Assembly: GCA_937877535.1 (NCBI GenBank)
Contig: CALFJF010000042.1
Span: 1-60,195, forward strand
DNA from: an uncultured Treponema sp.
GTDB taxonomy: Bacteria > Spirochaetota > Spirochaetia > Treponematales > Treponemataceae
Direction of reading: 5' to 3'
DNA length: 60,195 nucleotides
A model generated the notes under the pieces. That model was not told the DNA's origin, searched no databases, and was given only the letters and a program-made list of their open reading frames with translations. This document shows, in pieces, positions 1 to 8,025 of this stretch (position 1 is its first letter; the number at the start of each line of letters is the position of its first letter). A program made the translations under genes and the position numbers.

Positions 1-895
1 CGTATCCAACCAAGTCTGTTGGAGCTGTGTAATTTTCTGGAATGAAGTGTGCGAACATAATTGTGTTGGTTGAAACAGTAACCTTGTGTGGATTTTCTTT
101 TGAGCCATCTGACCAACATTCGAATTTCCAACCAGAGTTCGGTGTTGCCGTGAAAGTGATTTCTGAATTTTCTGCGACATTTGAGCCTTTTGCGTCGCTT
201 GTCGCAGAGCCAGCAGTCGAATTTTCAGAAACTGTCGAAAGTGAAACAAATTTCGTTGTGTCCGTTCCGTAATCTATTCCTTTGCCGATAACGATGAGAT
301 AGTCAACATAGTTAAGGTATTTCTTTTGTCCATCGATTGTTATTGAAGTTCCGCCTGCTGCTGTGTAAGTTCCATCAGGTGCACCGGTAACGATGATTGA
401 ATTTGAACCTTTTTTGAGGGAAATGCCTGTTAGATACGCGGTATCTTTCCAATTTTCGGAAGTGCATTTGTCCTTTTTGACTTTAACATCGGTTGTCATT
501 GCAAGAGGATTTTCAGCAACCGTTCCGTTCACAGAAACCAATGCCGCTCTCACACGAGTAACTTCTGTAGCCAAATAGTGAATCGCAATTTTTGCGTCGC
601 TAATATCTTCTGCCGCAGACACTGTGTAAACGATGTTGCCACTTTCTGCTGTTCCACCGTCAAGATAGCCCGTTCCTGTGTAACCAGGAAAATCTGTTGA
701 TTTGGTGAAAGTTGAACTCACAAATCCATCGCCATATTCCTGAATCTTTAGAGTGGTTGTTCCGTCTGCATTTTCCGTTTTTTCGCTTGACGAATTTCCG
801 CCGTCGTTGCTGCTTGAGCCACCGTCGCTGCTACACGCTGAAAGCAAAAAAATGGTAGCCACGGCAAACGCTTTTATTGCTTGAAGTTTTTTCAT
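1..895 (-). CDS. Exported lipoprotein with CBM35-like module (N-terminal part, runs off left edge)
   Basis: Only the first 298 or so residues are in the window. The ATG at 895 follows AAGGAGG with five bases of spacing. The product begins with a Lys-rich start, a hydrophobic stretch and the lipobox LLSAC, so it should be lipidated and exported. A Ser/Gly/Asn linker follows. Residues about 45-190 form a beta-rich module with FPGYTGTGYLDGG near its start and YVDYLIVIGKG at its end, resembling CBM35/CBM6 carbohydrate-binding domains. Residues about 225-285 (GWKFECWSDGS then HKVTVSTN) resemble a divergent InlB-type repeat. Families built this way usually carry a polysaccharide lyase or hydrolase downstream, but that part is not visible, so the substrate is unknown. 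It lies 60 bases downstream of the HD-GYP gene on the same strand and may be co-transcribed. Confidence 0.75.
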   Translation of the reverse strand, partial: MKKLQAIKAFAVATIFLLSACSSDGGSSSNDGGNSSSEKTENADGTTTLKIQEYGDGFVSSTFTKSTDFPGYTGTGYLDGGTAESGNIVYTVSAAEDISDAKIAIHYLATEVTRVRAALVSVNGTVAENPLAMTTDVKVKKDKCTSENWKDTAYLTGISLKKGSNSIIVTGAPDGTYTAAGGTSITIDGQKKYLNYVDYLIVIGKGIDYGTDTTKFVSLSTVSENSTAGSATSDAKGSNVAENSEITFTATPNSGWKFECWSDGSKENPHKVTVSTNTIMFAHFIPENYTAPTDLVGY

Positions 896-955
896 TTTTT
901 CCTCCTTAAAAATCAAAAACTTATTTTTAGAGCGGTTTGTTCCGCCTAAAATGCG

Positions 956-3900
956 TCATTCGTGCATTTTGTAATCTTTGTCTGCGTCAATCAATTCGAC
1001 CATTTTGTCGGCAAAAACGGGGTCAAATTGCGTTCCTCGCCCTTTTACGAATTCTGTGCGAACGAACTCTTGTGAAAGATATTTTCTGTAACTTCGGTTT
1101 GAGGTCATTGCGTCGTAACTGTCGGCAACGCAAATTATTCGCGCGAGTTCTGGGATTTTTTCTCCCGCAAGGTGGTCGGGATACCCCTTGCCGTCGTAGC
1201 GTTCGTGATGCCATCTTGCTCCCACGCTCACTTCGGGCATCATCGTAATTGATTTCAAAATATCCGAGCCAATAACAGGATGCGCTTTTATCATTGCGAA
1301 CTCTTCGTCCGTGAGTTTTCCTGGTTTATTTATAATCGTGTCAGGGATTCCGATTTTTCCGATGTCGTGAAGGAGCGCGACGTAGTAAATCTTATTTTGA
1401 TATTCTTCGTCTTTTCCGAGCGCACGCGCAAGCATTCGAGAATACTCGGCGACGCGCTGCGAATGTCCTCGCGTGTATTTGTCTTTTGCGTCAATCGTTC
1501 CAGAAAGTGCCGTTGTAACTTCAATCGAAATCAAACTCGCTTTTTCTTTTTCCCTTTTGAGTTCCGCCGTTCGCTGCTCAACTTGTCGTTCAAGGTCTTT
1601 TTTGAGATTTTCGAGTTTTTCCGTTCGTTCATTGACGAGCGTTTCAAGTTTCAGTTGCGCCCTTTGAATCCGTCTGACTCGCCCGCGCACAAAGAAAAAC
1701 AAAAGCCAGGCGATGACCAAAATCAAAAAAATCCAAAACCAAGTGCGCTGATAAAACGCTGGACGAACTTCGATTACGAGCGGATTGCTCGGAAGGCTGA
1801 CCGTTTCGTTTCCGTCCATTGCGATGACCGTAAAATGATACGTTTTTGGCGCAAGATTTGTATAGGAAACCGTGCGAGTTGCCGTCCACTGCGAATAGTC
1901 CGCGTCAAATCCGCGGAGTTTTGTTTTGTAGCGAACTTGCTCTGGAGAAGCGTAGTTCAAGCCTGAAAATTTTATGCTGATTCTGTTTTCGTCTGGATTT
2001 ACGATGACGGGGCTGTTTCTCACTTGCACCTTTCGTTCGCCTACGGTAATTTCTTCTATATGAACGACGGGCGGTCTTTTTGTTACGCCTTTTTCACCCG
2101 CGTTCATCAACAAAAATCCGTCAATCAGCGTGAACCACAAATTTCCTTTTGAATCGCACATCGAAAGCGACGTTGACGTAACGCCACTTGTGATTATTCC
2201 GTCGCTTCTTCCGTACCATTTTGAATTTATTGAGCCGTGGGTTGGAAGCCTGTCAAAATCCGACTCTGGAACTGAAAAAATCCCGCGGTTTGACGTAAAA
2301 AAGATTTTGCCGTTTTTGTTGCTAAGTGCCTGAAACGTGCTGTCCGTTCCGAGTCCACTCGAAGCGTCGTAATTGACGATTGTGCGCCCGTCCTCTCTCA
2401 TAATCGAAAGTCCCGTTCCCGTGTTTATCCAGATTTCGTCTGGACGCACTTCGTCAATTTTGAACACGATGTTTCCCGCAAGCCCTTCCGCCGTGGTAAT
2501 TGAGCGAATGACATACCCGTCGCGCACGGCAAAAATGCCACCGCCGTCCGTTCCAACCCAAACCGTGCCGTCGCTCGCTTCAAAAAGAGCCATAATGTAA
2601 TCGTTTGGAATTCCGTCGTCTTTGTCGATTGTTGTTTTTGAACCATCTGCGCTAAAAATCGAAAGCCCCGTTGTGGTTCCAATCAAAAAGTCGCCTTTTT
2701 TTGTTTGAAGCGCGACTCGAACCCGCATTCCAGAAAGTCCGTCGTCTTTTGTCCATTGTTTTACCGTTCCGTCAGCGCAAAAAAGCAGTTGCCCCAGTTG
2801 CTCATACGTTGAAACCAAAAGCCCGCCGTCTTTTGTCATTCCAACGTGCCGAACGCGGATTTTTCCAACGTGCCGACTTTCTTCGCAATCTACAAAAATC
2901 CCGTTTTTGTAACAATACAGCCCGTCGTCCGCTCCCAGCCAAATGCAATCGCGCGTTTTGTCTTCGCAAATCGCATTGATGGTGTTTGGCGTTTTGAACG
3001 GCTTAAAAATTGCGTGGCTAAAACGCTGCACTCCGCCTCTGTCAGTGGCAAGCCAAATATTTCCTTCGCGGTCTTGAATGAGTTTTGTTGTTTTGTCGTC
3101 TGAAAGGGCGTTTTTTTGGTCAAAACCAAAAACTTGACCGTCAGAAAGCGCGGAAACTCCGTTATCGAGCGCGAACCAAACGTTGTCCTCGTTGTCAAAA
3201 AGAATCGAGTTCACCGCTGAACCTTTTTGCTCGCCAAATCCAACGTCGTAAATTGTTTCTTCGCCGTTTTCTTTAAGTTGCGCGACGTAATGAGGTGCGA
3301 TTCCAAACCACATTTCGCCATTTTTGCTTTCGTTCACCGCCGTAATATCTGAATTTTTGAACGATTTGAGACCGACGAATCTAAAAAACGCGCCACCCGT
3401 ATAGAAAAAAACGCCTTCGTCGCTCGTCATTATCCAAACGCGCCCCGTTGAGTCGCAAAAAAGGTGCGTTACAATGTGCGAATTCCCGCGCGGAATTAAG
3501 TCGCTCCCCATTGGCTCAAAAACGATTCCTTGCGGAGAAATGCAAACAACGCCCGCCGACGTTCCAACCCACACGTTTCCAGATTTGTCTTCGCAAAAAG
3601 CGCGAACGGAATTGTTTGGAAGTCCATTTTGTGTTGTATAAGTGCGAACTTCGGAACTTTTTTTTGAAATAATCGTAATTCCTTGGTCGTTTGAACCAAT
3701 AAAAAGATTTTGCCGAGAATCTTCAAAAATCGAACGAGCGGAAGCAAAATGGAGTTCGCTGTTTGTGTTTTGATTAAACAGTTTGAATTCAATTCCGTCA
3801 AATCGAACGAGTCCTTCGTAAGTTCCAAGAAAAATATAACCGTCAGAATCTTGCAAAATGTCAGTTATCGTGTTTCCAGGAAGTCCGTCTACGGCAGTCC

Positions 3901-4009
3901 AAGCGCGACTCGTGTATCGCGCCATAAAATGACTCTTTGTTTGCGCAAAAAAGTCCGCGCAAAGAAAAATAAAAATTAAGAATGTAAAAGCAAAACGTCT
4001 CATTCTCAT
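956..4009 (-). CDS. Membrane sensor: Reg_prop beta-propeller, Y_Y_Y domain, TM, HD-GYP phosphodiesterase
   Basis: The 1017-residue protein has a signal peptide (about 1-22), then many two-component-regulator propeller repeats (phrases such as GLPGNTITDILQDSDGYIFLG and GNIWLATDRGGVQRF) to about residue 650. A Y_Y_Y domain (about 665-750), one membrane helix (TWFWIFLILVIAWLLFFF, about 757-775), a coiled coil and a C-terminal HD-GYP domain follow. Catalytic motifs are present: HSQRV, LLHDIGKIG, HHERYDGKGYP, and a DSYDAMTSNRSYR tail. HD-GYP enzymes normally hydrolyse cyclic di-GMP in the cytoplasm. The propeller should sit in the periplasm and sense a ligand, as in Bacteroidetes hybrid sensors for polysaccharides. 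The carbohydrate-binding lipoprotein downstream fits that idea (inference). An alternative start is the ATG six bases downstream. Confidence 0.9.
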   Translation of the reverse strand: MRMRRFAFTFLIFIFLCADFFAQTKSHFMARYTSRAWTAVDGLPGNTITDILQDSDGYIFLGTYEGLVRFDGIEFKLFNQNTNSELHFASARSIFEDSRQNLFIGSNDQGITIISKKSSEVRTYTTQNGLPNNSVRAFCEDKSGNVWVGTSAGVVCISPQGIVFEPMGSDLIPRGNSHIVTHLFCDSTGRVWIMTSDEGVFFYTGGAFFRFVGLKSFKNSDITAVNESKNGEMWFGIAPHYVAQLKENGEETIYDVGFGEQKGSAVNSILFDNEDNVWFALDNGVSALSDGQVFGFDQKNALSDDKTTKLIQDREGNIWLATDRGGVQRFSHAIFKPFKTPNTINAICEDKTRDCIWLGADDGLYCYKNGIFVDCEESRHVGKIRVRHVGMTKDGGLLVSTYEQLGQLLFCADGTVKQWTKDDGLSGMRVRVALQTKKGDFLIGTTTGLSIFSADGSKTTIDKDDGIPNDYIMALFEASDGTVWVGTDGGGIFAVRDGYVIRSITTAEGLAGNIVFKIDEVRPDEIWINTGTGLSIMREDGRTIVNYDASSGLGTDSTFQALSNKNGKIFFTSNRGIFSVPESDFDRLPTHGSINSKWYGRSDGIITSGVTSTSLSMCDSKGNLWFTLIDGFLLMNAGEKGVTKRPPVVHIEEITVGERKVQVRNSPVIVNPDENRISIKFSGLNYASPEQVRYKTKLRGFDADYSQWTATRTVSYTNLAPKTYHFTVIAMDGNETVSLPSNPLVIEVRPAFYQRTWFWIFLILVIAWLLFFFVRGRVRRIQRAQLKLETLVNERTEKLENLKKDLERQVEQRTAELKREKEKASLISIEVTTALSGTIDAKDKYTRGHSQRVAEYSRMLARALGKDEEYQNKIYYVALLHDIGKIGIPDTIINKPGKLTDEEFAMIKAHPVIGSDILKSITMMPEVSVGARWHHERYDGKGYPDHLAGEKIPELARIICVADSYDAMTSNRSYRKYLSQEFVRTEFVKGRGTQFDPVFADKMVELIDADKDYKMHE

Positions 4010-4081
4010 AAACTCTCAAGAAATGCCGTGTGTTTTTTCACATTTTAGCAGATTTTGAGTAGATTGCAACAAAAACGCGCG

Positions 4082-4840
4082 TTAGAGCGTCATGCGAAAA
4101 GAAAAACCGACTTCGCTCGTGTTGAATCGATATTTTGTTTCGTCAAAAAATCCCAACAGATGCGCGTCAATAAAAACTCTCCGAAAATTCACAAAAAGCG
4201 TGAGCGAAACATATTTGAAACTCGTCAAAAATTCCGCTCCGTAATTTATGTAATGCAAAATATCTTCGAGCGTCATTCCGTGAATTACCATCATCGGAGA
4301 ATACGAAACATAGAAAGTATGCGAATAATATCTGTTTATTTTCTGAGAATATTGTACTCCGCCCGAAAAACTGTTGTACGCAAATGCTTCGGAAGAATAA
4401 TTTTCATCGCCAGAATAGTTTACAAATGAATATCCTGCGAACGGCGCGAGATTTGAAAAATACCAACCAGGTCGTGGAAGATACGCTTGAATGTCAAATT
4501 CTATGCAGCGGAGATTTTCGTTCAAAGTGCCGTCTTCGTGCGCAAAATCGGGCTTGTCAGTCCAAAGAAACATCGGAGATTTTGTGAACGCGAGGTTTAG
4601 TTGCGCCTTTGCCATAAGTCGCTCTTTCAAAAATGAATGAAACAGAAGTCCGTTTACGTCAAGAACTTGTTGCGTTTGCGAACTCGCGCCTCCTTGTTGC
4701 GAAATCACGCCGAATTGTTGCCAACCGCGGGTCGTTTCCAAAAACCACAAAAAATCACCGAATTTTGCGTTTGTTGCAAATGAGAAAGCCGAGAAAATGG
4801 GAAAAATCAATAGAAAAATCTGTGCGATACGGATTTTCAC
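4082..4840 (-). CDS. Exported beta-barrel-like protein, unknown function
   Basis: I place the start at the GTG at 4840. It follows a GGAGAGG-like site and gives a normal signal peptide (KIRIAQIFLLIFPIFSAFSFA, cleavage near residue 22). An in-frame ATG farther upstream (4996) would add about 50 residues of poor protein-like sequence read through a palindromic repeat. The mature part (about 230 residues) is rich in aromatic residues and alternating beta-like segments (YSHTFYVSYSPMMVIHG, VSLTLFVNFRRVFIDAHL) and ends in an aromatic strand, GFSFRMTL. This pattern suggests an outer-membrane barrel, but no family is recognised. It sits upstream of the propeller/HD-GYP gene in the same direction with about 70 bases between them. 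Confidence 0.65.
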   Translation of the reverse strand: MKIRIAQIFLLIFPIFSAFSFATNAKFGDFLWFLETTRGWQQFGVISQQGGASSQTQQVLDVNGLLFHSFLKERLMAKAQLNLAFTKSPMFLWTDKPDFAHEDGTLNENLRCIEFDIQAYLPRPGWYFSNLAPFAGYSFVNYSGDENYSSEAFAYNSFSGGVQYSQKINRYYSHTFYVSYSPMMVIHGMTLEDILHYINYGAEFLTSFKYVSLTLFVNFRRVFIDAHLLGFFDETKYRFNTSEVGFSFRMTL

Positions 4841-4932
4841 CTCGCGCCTCTCCAAATTCAGTATATCAAAAACGCGCCCCGTCCGCCACGCGAAAAAGAG
4901 AACGCTCGGAATCTTTGATGAGCGAGGAAAGT

Positions 4933-4980
4933 CGGTGGTTTTGACCTGTCTGCCGACAGGCAGGCGCGGTTCAACCACCG
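4933..4980. repeat. Palindromic intergenic repeat (GGTGGTT...AACCACC family) with nested hairpin
   Basis: Outer arms CGGTGGTT and AACCACCG enclose a second hairpin CCTGTC-tgc-CGACAGG. The same outer arms recur at 44253-44277, 45110-45134 and 52576-52600. It may act as a transcription barrier between the aldo/keto reductase and the barrel-like gene. Confidence 0.75.
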
Positions 4981-5027
4981 AAACCGACAGAAACACACGC
5001 CGCGGTTTATTTTTACTGTTTACAACT

Positions 5028-5993
5028 TTACAACGCGCCCATTACTTTGTGCGGAATGTATGGCTCTTCTAAATACGCAATGTCTTCTGCCGTCAAGTGT
5101 ACGTCAAACGCGCCCGCCGCGTCGTCAAAGTACCGCGCCTTTGTTGCACCCACAATCGGGGAGGTTACGCCTTTGGCAAAATGCCAAGCAAGCGCGATTT
5201 GCGTCATTGAGCAATTCTTTTGCGCGGCAAGTTCAGAAACTCGCGCGACAATGCGTTTGTCGGTCGCTTCCGTGTCATCGTATTTTGCGCGAGCAACTTT
5301 GTCGGTACGACTCCGCTCGCTCTCGCTCTTCCATTCGGCGCGACTCACTCTTCCCGCCGCAAGCGGACTGTACGGAGTGAGCGACACGCCCGTTTCCTTA
5401 CAAATCGGAATCAACTCGCGCTCGTCCTCGCGGTAGAGCAAATTGTAATGATTTTGCATTGAAACGAATTTCGTCCAGTGGTTGTGCGCCGCCGCCGCCT
5501 GCATTTTTGAAAACTGATAGCCGTACATCGCAGACGCGCCCAACGCCCGCACTTTTCCCGCGACCACGAGGCGGTGCAACGCTTCCATTGTTTCTTCCAC
5601 AGGCGTTTCCTTGTCGAATCGGTGAATGATGTACAAATCAAGGTAGTCCGTGCCAAGCCGCTTTAACGTGCCTTCAATTTCCCGCTCAATCGCTTGGGCT
5701 GAAAGACGTCCATCGTTAAAATAAACTTTGCTTGCAAGCACCACGCGGTTTCTCGCCACGCCAAGACGCTTGAGGCTTCGCCCCAAAAACTCCTCGCTCG
5801 TTCCGTGCGCGTAACAATTCGCCGTGTCAAAAAACGTGATTCCCAAATCCAACGCCTTTTTGACGAGTTCTTCCGTCTGCGACTCATCCAGCGTCCACAG
5901 ATGAAAATCCTCGCTTGCCACGCCAAAACTCATGCAGCCCACGCACAACTTTGACACCGTAATGTCCGATTTTCCCAATTTTGCGTATTCCAT
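5028..5993 (-). CDS. Aldo/keto reductase
   Basis: This is a 321-residue NADPH-dependent oxidoreductase of the aldo/keto reductase superfamily, YajO/Tas-like subgroup. I start it at the ATG at 5993 (MEYAKLGKSDITVSKLCVG) because AGGGG lies just upstream and the homologous part begins there; an in-frame upstream ATG adds about 50 unlikely residues. Visible family features are GCMSFG near residue 20, FFDTANCYAHGTSEEFLGRS (catalytic Asp/Tyr region, about 55-75), LASKVYF (catalytic Lys) and DLYIIHRFD (catalytic His). The C-terminal LAWHFAKGVTSPIVGATK forms the cofactor-phosphate site. The substrate cannot be predicted. It is divergent from proB, with a shared 200-base upstream region. Confidence 0.93.
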   Translation of the reverse strand: MEYAKLGKSDITVSKLCVGCMSFGVASEDFHLWTLDESQTEELVKKALDLGITFFDTANCYAHGTSEEFLGRSLKRLGVARNRVVLASKVYFNDGRLSAQAIEREIEGTLKRLGTDYLDLYIIHRFDKETPVEETMEALHRLVVAGKVRALGASAMYGYQFSKMQAAAAHNHWTKFVSMQNHYNLLYREDERELIPICKETGVSLTPYSPLAAGRVSRAEWKSESERSRTDKVARAKYDDTEATDKRIVARVSELAAQKNCSMTQIALAWHFAKGVTSPIVGATKARYFDDAAGAFDVHLTAEDIAYLEEPYIPHKVMGAL

Positions 5994-6209
5994 ACATCCC
6001 CTTTTCCCTAAAAATCCAAAATCACTATCTGCGGATTTTTGGGAGATGTTTTTACTATAAATGGAAGCGCGGATTCTGTACAATACCATTTTTGCTCGTC
6101 GGGAGGTACTTTGCGCATACTTGCGACGCTGCCAAAAAAAACACATACTTACCTTTGATGTGAAAAATCGAATTTTTCAAAACTGGACACAAAATCGGGA
6201 AGTGAAAAA

Positions 6210-7013
6210 ATGGACGCAACTATACAGCAGACGATTGCGAACGCTCGGAAAATCGTCATAAAAATCGGGTCGAACACGCTTGCAAAGGCGGACGGAACGC
6301 AGAACGTCGAGTTCATGCGGAATTTTGCGCGGCAATGCAAAAGCTTGATTGACTCGGGGAAAAACATTGTCGTCGTTTCTTCCGGGGCGCAGGTTTCGGG
6401 CGTTTCGACGCTCAAGGAATGGGCGCGGAAAAAGGACGTGCATTTCAGGCAGGCGCTCGCGTCGATTGGGCAGGTCGAGCTCATGGCGCAGTGGCGGAGC
6501 GCGTTCGGGGAGCACGGGCTGCACGTCGGGCAGCTTCTGTTCACCAAAGACGACTTCGAGGACAACCACCGCTCGCTCAACATCCGGAACACGATTTTCA
6601 CCCTTGCGGACGAGGGCGTTGTTCCCATCATCAACGAGAACGACTCTGTTTCCACGGACGAATTCGCAATCGGCGACAACGACAACCTTTCCGCGCTCAC
6701 GGCGATTTTGTGGAGCGCGGACTTGCTCATCCTCTTCAGCGACATCGACGGCATTTTCACCGACAACCCCAAGACGAACAAGGACGCGCGGCTGATTGAG
6801 GTCGTCGATTCGATTCCAAGCCTCCGAAAATCGATTGTGATAGGCGGCACCAACTCGTTCGGAACGGGCGGCATCGAGACGAAAATCCAAGCGGCGGAAA
6901 AAACGACCGTCTACGGAATCCCGATGCTGCTTGCGAACGGCGGCAGGGAGAATATCCTCGACGAGCTGCGCACGGGCGCGTCGGTCGGAACGCTCTTTTT
7001 GGCGGGGGAGTGA
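6210..7013 (+). CDS. proB: Glutamate 5-kinase without PUA domain
   Basis: This enzyme phosphorylates glutamate with ATP in the first step of proline synthesis. The 267 residues make up only the amino-acid kinase fold: KIVIKIGSNTLA (phosphate loop), VVVSSGAQVSG, VVPIINENDSVS, FAIGDNDNLSA and GTGGIETKIQAA. The C-terminal PUA domain of the roughly 367-residue E. coli type is absent, as is usual in short forms. The gene is clearly GC-richer than proC downstream, so the two may have different histories. It ends about 120 bases before proC. A CCGTTT/AAACGG hairpin around 7050 lies between them. proA, needed for the second step, is not in the window. Confidence 0.95.
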   Translation: MDATIQQTIANARKIVIKIGSNTLAKADGTQNVEFMRNFARQCKSLIDSGKNIVVVSSGAQVSGVSTLKEWARKKDVHFRQALASIGQVELMAQWRSAFGEHGLHVGQLLFTKDDFEDNHRSLNIRNTIFTLADEGVVPIINENDSVSTDEFAIGDNDNLSALTAILWSADLLILFSDIDGIFTDNPKTNKDARLIEVVDSIPSLRKSIVIGGTNSFGTGGIETKIQAAEKTTVYGIPMLLANGGRENILDELRTGASVGTLFLAGE

Positions 7014-7135
7014 ATCTGTGCGCTCGTAACAAAACACGAACGGTTTGCCGTTTCTAAAACGGTAACTTTTTGACTATACTCAATCGATTTTAGATTTTAG
7101 GATTTTAGACAGAACGAAAAAATCAGGAGAAAAAA

Positions 7136-7918
7136 ATGAAAACACTCGGTTTTATTGGCATGGGAAATATGGCGCAGGCTTTGTGCGCGGGATTTCGGAA
7201 GGCGGGAATTGGCGAAAACGACATTTTTGCCTTTGCGCCAAATCAAGAAAAACTTGCAGCAAATGCAAAAAAAATCGGCTTTGTGCCGTGCGCGTCGGCA
7301 ATGGAAGCGGTCAAAAACGCTGACACCGTGTTTATTGCGTGCAAACCGTATCAAATTGAAGGCGTTTTGAGCGAGATTCGGGAGGTGTTAAAAGGCAAGG
7401 CTCTTGTGTCAATCGCGCTTGGGTGGAATTTCAAGCGTTTTCACGATGTGTTAGGGAGCAACACGCGGATTCAATTTGTTATGCCGAACACGCCAGCAAT
7501 GGTGGGGGAGGGCGTGATGCTTTTTGAAAAATCCAATTCGCTTGGGGAGCAAGAGCGGGTGGAACTTATGAATTTGTTTCGCTCGATTGGAATCGTGGAA
7601 GAATTGCCAGACAGTTTGATGGGAATCGGCGGCGCGGTTGCAGGCTGTGGACCTGCGTTCGTGGATTTGTTTCTTGAGTCTTATGCGGATGCCGCAGTAA
7701 AGTACGGTCTTCCGCGCGATGTAGCGTATCGCCTTGTGTCGCAAATGGTGCTCGGTTCTGCAAAATTGCAACTTGAAACGGGAACGCACCCAGGCGTTCT
7801 AAAAGATGCCGTTTGCTCGCCTTCGGGAACTACGATTTGCGGCGTTTCCTCGCTCGAAAAATCTGGCTTTCGGAGTGCGTGCATCGAATCCATCGACTCA
7901 ATTATGAATAAAAAATAG
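7136..7918 (+). CDS. proC: Pyrroline-5-carboxylate reductase
   Basis: This NAD(P)H-dependent enzyme catalyses the last step of proline biosynthesis in the cytoplasm. The 260 residues begin with a Rossmann motif, LGFIGMGNMAQAL, and contain FVMPNTPAMVGEG (about 115-127), GCGPAFVDLFLES and the C-terminal signature HPGVLKDAVCSPSGTTICG. Length is normal. An AGGAG site lies seven to eight bases before the ATG. A TATACT box at 7075-7080 could serve as its own -10 element, although no good -35 is seen. A strong terminator follows at 7951-7995. Confidence 0.96.
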   Translation: MKTLGFIGMGNMAQALCAGFRKAGIGENDIFAFAPNQEKLAANAKKIGFVPCASAMEAVKNADTVFIACKPYQIEGVLSEIREVLKGKALVSIALGWNFKRFHDVLGSNTRIQFVMPNTPAMVGEGVMLFEKSNSLGEQERVELMNLFRSIGIVEELPDSLMGIGGAVAGCGPAFVDLFLESYADAAVKYGLPRDVAYRLVSQMVLGSAKLQLETGTHPGVLKDAVCSPSGTTICGVSSLEKSGFRSACIESIDSIMNKK

Positions 7919-7950
7919 CAAAAATTTTTGCGCTGATTGAGAAAGATTGA

Positions 7951-8025
7951 AAAAAAACGCGGTGGCTTCGTTTATCAAAACCACCGCGTTTTTTTAAGTT
8001 TATCAAAACCACCGCGTTTTTTTAA
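7951..8025. terminator. Bidirectional terminator with a duplicated 3' arm
   Basis: AAAAAAACGCGGTGG pairs with CCACCGCGTTTTTTT around a 15-base loop, serving convergent proC and the MCP gene. The 28 bases from 7970 to 7997 (loop end plus 3' arm) are repeated exactly at 7998-8025. The MCP stop codon lies inside the second copy. Confidence 0.9.

Noticed and set aside
4841..4996. ATG-started extension of the barrel-like protein
   Set aside because: It would hide the signal peptide and read through a repeat; the GTG at 4840 is better placed.
6177..7037. Long minus-strand open frame opposite proB
   Set aside because: ProB is unmistakable on the plus strand; the opposite frame is a by-product of GC-rich codon use.
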